From Kastovskya adunca ATA6-11-RM4 (GTDB lineage: Bacteria; Cyanobacteriota; Cyanobacteriia; Cyanobacteriales; Coleofasciculaceae), in NCBI GenBank assembly GCA_019359445.1, contig JAHHHJ010000015.1, positions 88,921 to 152,920 of the forward strand: 64,000 nt of DNA, in the 5' to 3' direction. Positions 36,777-44,951 of this stretch are shown piece after piece. The notes under the pieces were generated by a model. The model saw only the letters and a list, made by a program, of their open reading frames with translations, was not told where the DNA came from and did no database searches. Numbering within the stretch: the first letter of the stretch is position 1; each line of letters starts with the position of its first letter. The translations under genes and the position numbers were made by a program.

Positions 36777-38359
36777 TAGTTTCTCTCCTTAGTTGCCTTC
36801 TTCGCCACTGCCATAATTAGCCGTAGCGTATACTTTTCAGCTAACTTATCTTGTCGGGCGCGATCATCATCAAATTTTCGGTCTATATCAGCAATTTTGA
36901 CTTCTATGCCCTTAATCCAATCTGTCGGGTTAAGCAACCACTCATCAAGCTGTTGCTTAAAAGATTTTTTAGGATTTTCATTACTAATCTTTGTCCGTTC
37001 AAACTGATTACGGGCATTGGATGGTAAGTTATTTAGCAGCGAGATAACTAAATTACAATCTCCGTTGGAAAGTGCTTGTCGTGCAACAGATTGTAATCGT
37101 GATAATTGGCTGGTACTAATGCCTTCATCCAAACTTAAATATCCAACCTGTTTTTGAAGATATTGTTCTAGCTTTTGTTCCAACAATCTTTGTGCCATCT
37201 GTTCAGCCAAAAGCCGCGAGCCTTCGCTTCTTAACGGAGGCAAGCTAGAGGTACTAGATGACTTGGCTAATTTTACTTTAATATGTTCATTTTTTAGCCA
37301 ATTAATAGCAATTCGTCCAAAACCATCTTCTCTTCTCTCTCCAATTCCGCAAGCTTCAAGTAGCTGAATTCGTTCTGAAGTAATCTCAATATCTTCACTT
37401 TCAAAAACAATCACACTCCCTGCTGCTAAGGCTGGAACTTGAGGTAAAGGCAATCCCCATTTGCGGTTAAAGCCACCGATTAGAGTACTGCTAGTAAAAA
37501 CACCTCTCGGCTTAGGTTGAGGCAAGGTTATATTTAACACATCCTCAATTTCTTGTTTAATTAAAGTTGGATCGGCTATAGGTTGACCTTGTTTGTTTCT
37601 TAACAACGTATCGCTGAGAAGGGTAACGCTTAAAATTTCATCATTTTCTCGGTCTTCTGCTGAAATTCCTATTTCATTCCAATTATCGCTAGATAGTTTT
37701 ATTGCAATAATTTTAGTGTGTCCGTATCCAGCACTTTGAGAACCTCCTAACCAGATATTGGGTTCGCTTAATAAATTCTGAATCGTTTCTACATCGTCAT
37801 CTTCACAAAGGATGACAGCTTGAAAGATTTGTCCTGCATCTAAAGCATCATAGCGGAATAGTTCACCTTGGCTATTTGTAGAACGTCCTTTTTTGCGAGC
37901 GCGAAAATTATGAATATTAATTCGTCGCTTCTCTTTGTATAACTTTACAATTCCTCCTTCCTTTGACCAGAAGTATTCACCAACAGCCTTTGGGGTTTCG
38001 GGATTTTCTCCTTTATCAATACTGAAATCATATACAGTTATAGGTAAATTATCACTAAGTTCTTCATCCTTATCCTTGAACCAAGACTTAGGTACAGGCA
38101 AACTACGTTTATTTTCCTGGCTCAAAAGATAAGCATTTAAGTAGCGAGTACTTTTGGCATCAAAGAAAAGTCGCTTCACTTCATCATTGGTTAAATCAAG
38201 TTCTGGCAAGTTATGCTGTCTCATATAACGCCCAATAATTGCGCCGCGAATCATGGTGCCAGGAATATAAGGATATGACACATCGCTGTTTGGATCGCCT
38301 TGAAATGAAGTAGCGAGAAGTGGTTGCTGAGTTTCTAATGTCAAAGTAATTGCTTTCAT
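36776..38359 (-). CDS. csx10: CRISPR-associated RAMP protein Csx10 (Cas5-like)
   Basis: This 527-residue protein begins with a RAMP-type strand MKAITLTLETQQPLLATSF and the loop YPYIPGTMIRGAIIGRYMRQ. It has a first glycine-rich loop LGGSQSAGYGHTKI near 208-222 and a second, GIGERREDGFGR, near 337-348. The last ~170 residues are a helical, charged extension. This layout matches Csx10, the Cas5-like subunit typical of subtype III-D, which is thought to hold the crRNA 5' handle. The ATG overlaps the stop codon of the Csm3-like gene by four bases, indicating translational coupling. Confidence 0.88.
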   Translation of the reverse strand: MKAITLTLETQQPLLATSFQGDPNSDVSYPYIPGTMIRGAIIGRYMRQHNLPELDLTNDEVKRLFFDAKSTRYLNAYLLSQENKRSLPVPKSWFKDKDEELSDNLPITVYDFSIDKGENPETPKAVGEYFWSKEGGIVKLYKEKRRINIHNFRARKKGRSTNSQGELFRYDALDAGQIFQAVILCEDDDVETIQNLLSEPNIWLGGSQSAGYGHTKIIAIKLSSDNWNEIGISAEDRENDEILSVTLLSDTLLRNKQGQPIADPTLIKQEIEDVLNITLPQPKPRGVFTSSTLIGGFNRKWGLPLPQVPALAAGSVIVFESEDIEITSERIQLLEACGIGERREDGFGRIAINWLKNEHIKVKLAKSSSTSSLPPLRSEGSRLLAEQMAQRLLEQKLEQYLQKQVGYLSLDEGISTSQLSRLQSVARQALSNGDCNLVISLLNNLPSNARNQFERTKISNENPKKSFKQQLDEWLLNPTDWIKGIEVKIADIDRKFDDDRARQDKLAEKYTLRLIMAVAKKATKERN

Positions 38360-39036
38360 GCAACTTTTTCCTTAATCTCTTTCCCAAAATGGTTCATATA
38401 TTGATGGGTAATGTCATTTCCTTCTGAATTGTGTAGCGTACATTTAACATGACCACGACCCCGATTCCGTCCACTACCCAAGCGTCGGAGTGCCATAGCG
38501 CCAACAGCTAAAAGCGATAGCATTTCATCATTTGGGATTTCCTCAAAAATTAAGTCAGCAGTGAAACAAAGGTCACGCAAAACAACACGATATGAACGCA
38601 AACTTCCCTCATCCGGTGTACCAGATTCTGGGTTTATTGCAGTCTGACGCCGGATAGTCGTCAAAGAATCAAGTACTTCTGTTTTTGTTAAAGTTTCATC
38701 CTGAATCTGGAAGGCAACGGTTTGACGCAAATCATCTGGTAAATAAGCATCTCCCACATGAACTGCTGCCATTGTTCCAATGGTGCTACCAAGCGTACCG
38801 AACAATTTACAAGCAACCTCCTCCCAATCCCGTTTATGATGAGAAAGTACAGCGATTAAGTTATCGCATTCTTCACTCAGTAATCCCTTGAGAGTACGCC
38901 CCCGCAAGTAGGGAAAGCCATAAACATCATGCTCTACTTCTTGGTCAATTAAACCTGCTACCCCATCCCCACGTCCAAAGGTGGTATCACTCAGCAGTTT
39001 GATTGTCAGTTTGTATTTCACTTGGCAAATCGGCAT
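38356..39036 (-). CDS. Csm3-like RAMP (Cas7) protein
   Basis: Starting at the ATG at 39036 (MPICQVKYKLTIKLLSDTTF) the protein has about 226 residues. This is a typical Csm3/Cas7 length; the longer frame to 39105 has no family character. The start RGDGVAGLIDQEVEHD contains the aspartates expected near the target-RNA cleavage site. YGFPYLRGRTLKGLL is the Cas7 thumb-side motif, and ALRRLGSGRNRGRGHVK is the glycine-rich loop. It should form the crRNA-binding backbone of the effector. Its 5' end overlaps the 3' end of cas10 by 50 bases. Confidence 0.85.
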   Translation of the reverse strand: MPICQVKYKLTIKLLSDTTFGRGDGVAGLIDQEVEHDVYGFPYLRGRTLKGLLSEECDNLIAVLSHHKRDWEEVACKLFGTLGSTIGTMAAVHVGDAYLPDDLRQTVAFQIQDETLTKTEVLDSLTTIRRQTAINPESGTPDEGSLRSYRVVLRDLCFTADLIFEEIPNDEMLSLLAVGAMALRRLGSGRNRGRGHVKCTLHNSEGNDITHQYMNHFGKEIKEKVA

Positions 39037-40684
39037 CTGATTCTTCTTTAAGTGATATATAAAATTCCATTGCTTCAATGGCATCAAAGTAACCACAAAT
39101 GCCATTCAGCCAACCTTTTTTAGCTAAGTCTTTACTTTGACCGCTAAATTCGGGAAATATTGGTAGTTGCTCATCTTTTATTTTGTAATTTCTCAGAAAC
39201 TCTTGAGTTGCTTTAATGCCTTGACGCAGCACTTCCCGTAAAGCAATAACCTTATTACGACGACCTTTCCACTCCTCATCTTCGTTAAAATGTTTGACTA
39301 CTTTTGTGAAAGCTTCCCAAGTCCGCCAATCACTATCTTGCTCTTTTCTCAAACTAACAGGTCGCATTTCTAGTGAGACAAGTTCCTTGAAATCAGGAAT
39401 TTTTACGCGATATTCGCGATCGCGAATTTCTCCAATCGACCCGCTTAAACCACTTGCTGCCAAATGCCAATCCAAAGCTGAGAAATCTTTTTTATCTTCA
39501 TCTTTGACAAACTTTTTAGCTTTTTGACATAAGTCGTCACTTAGTTGGTAAGCCCTTGCAAAGGGATAATGAGTTTTAACAACGCAAATTCCCGCACAAG
39601 CTTTAATTAGCTTACCGTCTGCAATTGGCTGTTTTTCAAGTTCTTCGAGATAAATTGCTGCTAGTTCTAATCCTAAGCGTCCATCACAAACGAAGGTAAC
39701 ATCATCACCGCCATAGACGAGAGGGCGGAAAGGTAAGTAATTATCTTTTATTTCAAACTGACCCTTGACCTTTCTCTTCCCATCTTTATCTATCTCAATA
39801 GATTTAACCAGTATATCTACCACGTTTTTAAGTGCTGTAATACCAGCCTGATTAACGCTATGGGACAGTTTACGCATAGCGATAATGTAGTCTCGGTTAG
39901 ACAGATGTTCGCCAAACTCTTGAAATCGTTTACCCATGCCATTACCATCAGCATGAATCACAGCAGCATAGCTGGAATCCCCTTCTGAACGACCCATTTT
40001 GTCGGTTCTCATGGAAAATTCGTAGGAACCTAAAGAAGTAGCAAACATCTCTTGCAGCTTATCATTAGCTTTACGATTACGAACAACTTCGAGTTTTGCA
40101 TCAATTTCTCTAGAAATTAGATAAGGCTCGTCATCTTCAAATTTCTCGCTCATCCCTACAGCAACCAATTGAGTCGATCTGCAAGTTGCTGTTACACCTA
40201 AACCTAGCAATGGTGCAGAGGATATCCTACTTCGCTTTTTGACATCCAAGTCATTTTTCATCAAATCCCGAACAACATCATAGAGAGATTGATTATCCCA
40301 ATCAAACTCTTTATGGACTGCTATAAGATTGATACCCGGTGCTTCTTCTAAGATTCGCTTACTCAAAATCTGAGTAAATTGCACAGCATATTGCTTGTCT
40401 GAAAAAAGCAATACTGTATTACCACCACCTGCATAAACTAACTCAGCAGCTAGTCCATCATCTTCGATGCGCGGTTTTGCATCTGGTTGATGTTTTTCAG
40501 GATTGAAGGCATAAAGTTCTTGCTTAATATCTATTTTCAACTTCTCTAAAGCCTCTCTCGCCCAGTTATCTGTTGCCTGAGAAACTAGGTAAGATGCACC
40601 AATATTTTCGCGTAGGCGGTTACTGCCGAAAATGTAGGGTTGAATTCCGGTTGTGTCTAGTACGGTAACCGTGATTTTTCTCAT
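38987..40684 (-). CDS. cas10: Type III CRISPR Cas10, cyclase form without HD domain
   Basis: Cas10 is the large subunit of type III effectors and makes cyclic oligoadenylate when target RNA is bound. In this 565-residue protein the first palm shows LVYAGGGNTVLLF (AGGGN at 85-89). A second segment is VIHADGNGMGKRF (244-251 core), and the cyclase motif is LVYGGDDVTFVCDGR with GGDD at 325-328. The helical C-terminal domain follows. The N-terminus goes directly into the palm (MRKITVTVLDTTGIQPYIFG) with no HD nuclease domain. The start codon overlaps the stop of the CARF gene (ATGA). DNA cleavage is therefore not expected, while cOA synthesis is. Confidence 0.93.
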   Translation of the reverse strand: MRKITVTVLDTTGIQPYIFGSNRLRENIGASYLVSQATDNWAREALEKLKIDIKQELYAFNPEKHQPDAKPRIEDDGLAAELVYAGGGNTVLLFSDKQYAVQFTQILSKRILEEAPGINLIAVHKEFDWDNQSLYDVVRDLMKNDLDVKKRSRISSAPLLGLGVTATCRSTQLVAVGMSEKFEDDEPYLISREIDAKLEVVRNRKANDKLQEMFATSLGSYEFSMRTDKMGRSEGDSSYAAVIHADGNGMGKRFQEFGEHLSNRDYIIAMRKLSHSVNQAGITALKNVVDILVKSIEIDKDGKRKVKGQFEIKDNYLPFRPLVYGGDDVTFVCDGRLGLELAAIYLEELEKQPIADGKLIKACAGICVVKTHYPFARAYQLSDDLCQKAKKFVKDEDKKDFSALDWHLAASGLSGSIGEIRDREYRVKIPDFKELVSLEMRPVSLRKEQDSDWRTWEAFTKVVKHFNEDEEWKGRRNKVIALREVLRQGIKATQEFLRNYKIKDEQLPIFPEFSGQSKDLAKKGWLNGICGYFDAIEAMEFYISLKEESDADLPSEIQTDNQTAE

Positions 40685-41961
40685 CTTGCATCCTTATCAG
40701 TTTGTTTAATCCATTCTTCAATCCTTTTAGACAAATCCATTAAATCTTCCCGTCCAAAAACCGCAATCTTTTTGTCGTCTAGCAATGCCATCTCAGCTTT
40801 GAGTGTATTTGGTTCGTTAGTACAACAAATTAAAGCAACTCTCGCTTCATCGCCGCCCATTTGCCGTGCCCGTAAGTAAGCTTCAAACAGCTTAAGTTTG
40901 CATAATTCTCTTTTGCTAGCTGTTGAGACTGAAATGGCGAAAAGCTGATATCCTCTTGTAAACGCCACATCAAATTCAAATCCCTGTTGAGTTCCTGGGA
41001 GAGGCACTTTAAAATTAAGTCCGTAGTCTTTGATAGAGTTTTGTTCAGCAATATTTTTGACTTGATGCAAAACATGATGCTCTAACCAAAAACCATCAAG
41101 GTGTTTACAAAAATACTTAATTTCTTTAAAAACAGGCTCCTGTTTTATAGTTTTTAATTGTTGTACTGCTTGCAACGAAAGTTTACCATCTGAACCAATT
41201 AAGTTTTCTTGCTTAAACTCAGTCTCAACTTCTGGTGGTAGTTTTTCTACTGATATCGATAATTCAGCTAATTTTGTCGGGCTTTTCCAATCATCCCAGT
41301 TCCCATTTTTTTTCTTACGAGCTTCTTCACAAAAAACGTTGAAGTACCAATCAAACCACTGTTTTGCCTTATTCTCATCATTAAATACTTGGGCGAGTGC
41401 TGTGGCTAATTTGGGTAATTGCGCTTCTCGTGTGGGTTGTCCGTTTAACTTTAAACAGTGAAGTTCAAAAAGCTCTACAAGTTTGACTTCCAGCAATTCT
41501 GGCTTGACTTTAAGGGGGATGCGATCGCCATTTTCCCTGTCTATGCACATCTCTAGCTTGCGTGGATCAAGATAGCTAAAAACAGTGTTGGGATGCTCTT
41601 TGCTGAAAACAGCTCTGTAAGCGTGTACAGCCATCGCCTTGGTGCCACCCGTGTAATTCAATCCAATTTCTCTAACTTTGATTGCTTCTAGTTTTGGACG
41701 AATCGCCTCTTTAATGTGATAAGCATCGGATTCGTAATCATTAAGTGGCACAAGTTGAGCCGTCTCTAAGCCAATTGGTTCGTTACTCAATATTGTTTGC
41801 AAACGTTTTGCTGTATCTTTTGTACCCGTTGTATACACCAGATAGGGCGTACCACCCTTGTTTAATAAAAGTCTGGCGGCTACATAATTAGGCAACGGAT
41901 TTTCACCAATGAGCAAAAAGAGGTGATCGACTTTGTACTTATCAAACTCAGATGTATTCAT
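40681..41961 (-). CDS. Card1/Can2-like CARF protein with altered nuclease motif (DUF1887-like)
   Basis: This 426-residue protein starts with a Rossmann-like CARF domain, with VDHLFLLIGENPLPNYVAAR and the ligand-loop motif LNYTGGTKAMAVHAY (TGGTK 104-108). A middle winged-helix-like part follows. The C-terminal PD-(D/E)XK domain has E294 (WLEHHV) and FEFDVAF with D331. Where Card1/Can2 proteins have ExK in ECKT, this protein has ISVSTAS, so E and K are replaced by S344 and S346. It is the first gene of the cas operon and overlaps cas10. It should sense cyclic tetra-adenylate made by Cas10. Nuclease activity is doubtful unless K350 substitutes. Confidence 0.82.
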   Translation of the reverse strand: MNTSEFDKYKVDHLFLLIGENPLPNYVAARLLLNKGGTPYLVYTTGTKDTAKRLQTILSNEPIGLETAQLVPLNDYESDAYHIKEAIRPKLEAIKVREIGLNYTGGTKAMAVHAYRAVFSKEHPNTVFSYLDPRKLEMCIDRENGDRIPLKVKPELLEVKLVELFELHCLKLNGQPTREAQLPKLATALAQVFNDENKAKQWFDWYFNVFCEEARKKKNGNWDDWKSPTKLAELSISVEKLPPEVETEFKQENLIGSDGKLSLQAVQQLKTIKQEPVFKEIKYFCKHLDGFWLEHHVLHQVKNIAEQNSIKDYGLNFKVPLPGTQQGFEFDVAFTRGYQLFAISVSTASKRELCKLKLFEAYLRARQMGGDEARVALICCTNEPNTLKAEMALLDDKKIAVFGREDLMDLSKRIEEWIKQTDKDAR

Positions 41962-42081
41962 ATTTTCTGGCGTTTAAAGCGTGTATGAAATTCCTGCTGC
42001 TCTAGGAAATGCGATCGCCCCCTCCAGTTACAGGCAGTAACTTTATCCGTCTCCTGCAAATCCCACCCCAATATGGCACAC

Positions 42082-42105
42082 CATCGGAAATACCCCCTTC
42101 CGATG
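42082..42105. promoter_or_regulatory. Inverted repeat in the divergent cas promoter region (candidate operator)
   Basis: A perfect 8-base-pair inverted repeat, CATCGGAA - 8 bases - TTCCGATG, lies between the divergent cas operon (start 41961) and the WYL-domain regulator gene (start 42146). The octamer GGCACACC flanks it as a direct repeat at 42075-42082 and 42121-42128. The layout suits an operator bound by the divergently encoded regulator, which is inference. Confidence 0.55.
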
Positions 42106-42145
42106 CTTGATACGCTATAAGGCACACCTTAGATTTACAGAACCG

Positions 42146-43564
42146 ATGGCGGATGTACTCTTTCACAATCCCCCGCACCCCAAGCTCCTACAACAGTTAG
42201 CCAAAGGACTTCTAGAACAAAAGCACCATCTTACCCGTGCTGTCAGACTATGGGCTTTGCTACGCTGGCTCTACGGCGATAAAGGATACACAGCTCTGCC
42301 CGACTGCTTCACCTATGCCGATTGGCGTCAGGCTTTCTTCAGCGAAACACACCAGGATGAAAAGCGGGAAGACGTTTTCAGCCATCAAGACCCCAACTGC
42401 ACCTGCACTAAAACAACATCTCAATGGCTCCATGAGCTAGATATACCTGTAGATGAATGGCAACAGTCTTTGCAAAAACAAATCCCTATCTCCGACTCTG
42501 ACTTAAAGGACTTCCTGCAAGAACGGCTATTTGCCCAAGTCCGCAAATCGCTTCAGAGCGACCTCGACTTACTCGTTACTTGGGGCTGGCTCCAGCGAGT
42601 ACCTAGCCAGACTGGCAGGAGCAAGCACTACCGCCGAGTCGAAGTACTGCCCATTTCCCATAAACTAGAAAACCTTGAGTCCGAAGGCAGCCTAACAACC
42701 AAAGAACAAGTTTATGTAGCTGAAACACTGGAAATGCTTGGGTTTCTCGACCCCAATATCCCTCTATTAGCTGAACAAATTTCTGAACAGCCCCACGAAG
42801 ATACTCGTCGCGTCTTTTTGTACGTTGACTACTTGGTGCCAGAGTCTACTCAAAAGCAAGATGATGTCGATCAGCTCCAGGGGGAATTGCAGGAAATTTG
42901 GGACTCCGGACAAATTCAGCCTCTGCTGCTGACCTATCACAGCGCTCATCTCGGTCTGGTTAAAGAGTGCGTTGTCTATCCCGTCTGCATCTATTACATG
43001 GAACGGGCAAAATACCTGTGTGCCTATGGCAGCACTCCCAACGGTGAAATCAACTGGCACAATTATCGCCTCGATCGAATTTGCTCGAAACGTCTAGTGA
43101 CATTGGACTGGGAAGACCCGCGTGTACCTCAGTTATTGCGGGAGAAATACGAAGACGGGCAACTCCCAACCCAAAAGACAGTCCAGACGAAGCTGAAACA
43201 AGCTTGGGGTTTTGACTTCTATAAACCATCAGCCCTGATGCTACTGCGGTTTAACCAGAAATTTCACGATCGCTATATCCGAGGGACTTTCCTGCATCAC
43301 ACCTTTGAACCCGTGGACTACCAGCAAGCAGCCAGCCTAATCAAACAGCACACCCAAAACCCAGAACAGCGACAATCTCTATTAGAAATTCTCCAGTCTC
43401 GCTCTCCCGCCGATGCCTACTACCAAGCCAAATACCGCGTTACAGACTACCACGTCCTCAGGCGATTGCGGGCTTTAGGTTCAGAAGTAGAAGTCCTGCT
43501 ACCTTGGGACTTACGGCAGCAGATGGCTCTGGATATCCAAAACATATGGCAGCAATACAAATAA
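42146..43564 (+). CDS. TIGR03985-like CRISPR-associated WYL-domain transcriptional regulator
   Basis: Starting at the ATG at 42146 (MADVLFHNPPHPKLLQQLAKG) the protein has 472 residues. A helical N-terminal DNA-binding region contains RAVRLWALLRWLYG and a winged-helix-like part (LLVTWGWLQRVPSQTGRSKHY). A WYL-type ligand-binding domain follows, with CIYYMERAKYLCAYG and INWHNYRLDRI. The C-terminal extension includes YHVLRRLRALGSEVEVLLPW. I recognise the TIGR03985 family, found with cyanobacterial CRISPR loci; WYL proteins such as Synechocystis Sll7009 are reported to repress cas genes. It is divergent from the cas operon and probably controls it. A TTG at 42107 would give a longer form that overlaps the palindrome region. 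Confidence 0.85.
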   Translation: MADVLFHNPPHPKLLQQLAKGLLEQKHHLTRAVRLWALLRWLYGDKGYTALPDCFTYADWRQAFFSETHQDEKREDVFSHQDPNCTCTKTTSQWLHELDIPVDEWQQSLQKQIPISDSDLKDFLQERLFAQVRKSLQSDLDLLVTWGWLQRVPSQTGRSKHYRRVEVLPISHKLENLESEGSLTTKEQVYVAETLEMLGFLDPNIPLLAEQISEQPHEDTRRVFLYVDYLVPESTQKQDDVDQLQGELQEIWDSGQIQPLLLTYHSAHLGLVKECVVYPVCIYYMERAKYLCAYGSTPNGEINWHNYRLDRICSKRLVTLDWEDPRVPQLLREKYEDGQLPTQKTVQTKLKQAWGFDFYKPSALMLLRFNQKFHDRYIRGTFLHHTFEPVDYQQAASLIKQHTQNPEQRQSLLEILQSRSPADAYYQAKYRVTDYHVLRRLRALGSEVEVLLPWDLRQQMALDIQNIWQQYK

Positions 43565-43699
43565 TAGCCCCTGCCCAACAAATAGACCCATTTCCTAAGA
43601 GAGCTAATCCAGCTCTCAGGCTTAAGCTGTTAATCGTCAGCACTTGGCAAGCCAGCTTTTTGACTCTCAAAGCGCGATCGCACTTATAGCTATTTTTCC

Positions 43700-44044
43700 T
43701 TAACGCTTGTTCCTAACCGATGCTGGTAGTTCCAGTTTTAATACCTGACTCACTGATACATCGTGGGTATGCGTCGCAACTACCACTGCTCCCAATCGGG
43801 GATCGTAGCATCCTACCCAGGTAGCAGGGTGGCACTCATGGACTAGGTAGCCGTATAGCCAAATCGGGCCTTTTCCCTCGATGACAATACCTCGGTTGAA
43901 CTGCATACCCTCTGGCAGCTTTAGACCCCTAATGTCTGCTGGTGCGATAATGCCGTCCTCCGTCATGATCTGAAAGTGTAGGTGCTGATACGGCAAACCT
44001 TCCTGAGTTTGATGAGAAATGACCTCAAGTTGAATCGGGTTCAT
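43700..44044 (-). CDS. csx3: Csx3, cyclic oligoadenylate ring nuclease (Crn3)
   Basis: This 114-residue protein matches Csx3 throughout. It has LKLPEGMQFNRGIVIEGKGP, then WLYGYLVHECHPATWVGCYDPRLG and VVVATHTHD. Residues H69, H72, D81, R83 and H92 keep the spacing of the metal- and substrate-binding residues I recall from Archaeoglobus Csx3. Csx3 degrades cyclic tetra-adenylate and so switches off type III signalling. No AAA or kinase domain is fused here, unlike some cyanobacterial Csx3-AAA proteins. It is convergent with the regulator gene and separately transcribed from the cas operon, so its level may be controlled independently. Confidence 0.93.
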   Translation of the reverse strand: MNPIQLEVISHQTQEGLPYQHLHFQIMTEDGIIAPADIRGLKLPEGMQFNRGIVIEGKGPIWLYGYLVHECHPATWVGCYDPRLGAVVVATHTHDVSVSQVLKLELPASVRNKR

Positions 44045-44406
44045 GGGTACTTCGGTTTTATTTTTAATGACGCTACTCTACCAAAGTGCTGGAAAACCCT
44101 GCTTCCAAAGGACAATAGTAGGAGACGTACAGAAACTTTTTTCCTTGTTTGAGCGACTATTTAGTCTTAGCAAGGCTCTGTTAAAGTTTAGTGAAGGTAT
44201 TGACTTTTGTCAGGAAACATGAGATGCCAAGAACAAGTTCCGTGAAACTACAGGCTGTGTTAAAAAACTAGTGAAGGCTTCCGCAATTATTACCAGGTAG
44301 TTATAGCTAATTTGTGGCAAGGTAATAATTAGCATGAAGATCCGAGCGTCACACCGACACGGAAGGCGTCCTTTTTTACATCTCCTCAACAAGTACTTCC
44401 CCAACT
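44045..44406. other. Intergenic region upstream of csx3 and the small gene
   Basis: These 362 bases lie between the divergent csx3 and the small plus-strand gene. No CRISPR repeat, tRNA or ORF with family features is visible. A minus-strand frame at 44210-44404 looks random. Confidence 0.4.
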
Positions 44407-44586
44407 ATGGCTCCTCAACACAACTACAACAAGTTTCCGCTGTGGCAATTTCTCACCCAGCCCGTGTTTGATTCCACAACCAAACTAATTCTTAATCCCC
44501 GTCGCTTTTGGGGACGTCACAATATTCGACTCTTGGAACGCTGTTGGGCAAAAGAGTGTAGTTCAAAAGGGCGTTATCGTTCCTGA
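44407..44586 (+). CDS. Small conserved-type protein, 59 residues
   Basis: An ATG frame encodes MAPQHNYNKFPLWQFLTQPVF and then LNPRRFWGRHNIRLLERCW. The aromatic, basic composition and the pattern FPLWQFL-QP-F followed by NPRRFW look like a real conserved small protein rather than a random frame, and I have a weak memory of similar cyanobacterial proteins. The function is unknown; an amphipathic, membrane- or complex-associated role is possible. A perfect terminator hairpin starts 22 bases after its stop codon, which strongly supports transcription and a real gene end. Confidence 0.65.
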   Translation: MAPQHNYNKFPLWQFLTQPVFDSTTKLILNPRRFWGRHNIRLLERCWAKECSSKGRYRS

Positions 44587-44608
44587 AAGTCTCCTATGCA
44601 ACAATTCT

Positions 44609-44640
44609 GGGTTAGGTGAGTTTGGCACCTAACCCGTTAT
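44609..44640 (+). terminator. Intrinsic terminator after the small gene
   Basis: A perfect 10-base-pair stem (GGGTTAGGTG with CACCTAACCC, 44609-44618 and 44626-44635) closes a 7-base loop and is followed by a T-rich stretch (GTTATTTTG). Confidence 0.88.
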
Positions 44641-44951
44641 TTTGTTCCTACTTAATTCTTCATATTGATAACGCCATAGTAGGCTTTGATGATTTAGGCG
44701 ATCGCTAGCGTAATTTAAATGTTTAATTGCAGCATTACAACGCTTCAACACTATCTATAAAATCATTCTATTTTGGAAAACAAACTAACAATTAATGAGT
44801 TCAATAAACCACCGAAAGGAGGGTTATTCTGCTAAAAATTGCTTTTAGCATAGCGAATGCTAATAGATAAAAAGGGCTTTTCCTCCATATTGTGTAGACG
44901 CTACGTGGAATTTACCTTACTTAATAGAATGAACTCTTTTTAAGATTGTTC
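44641..44951. other. AT-rich intergenic region with overlapping hairpins
   Basis: No gene is visible in these 311 bases. Near its middle, GCTAAAA (44831-44837) can pair with TTTTAGC (44843-44849), and the overlapping TTAGCA (44845-44850) can pair with TGCTAA (44858-44863), so two mutually exclusive hairpins share an arm. Confidence 0.45.

Noticed and set aside
40830..41075. Minus-strand ORF inside the Card1-like gene in another frame
   Set aside because: It overlaps the continuous CARF/nuclease frame and has no independent features. The altered nuclease motif is not explained by a frameshift, because the frame stays open through conserved residues on both sides.
44210..44404. 64-codon minus-strand ORF between csx3 and the small gene
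   Set aside because: The residue composition looks random, and no start signal or family motif is visible.
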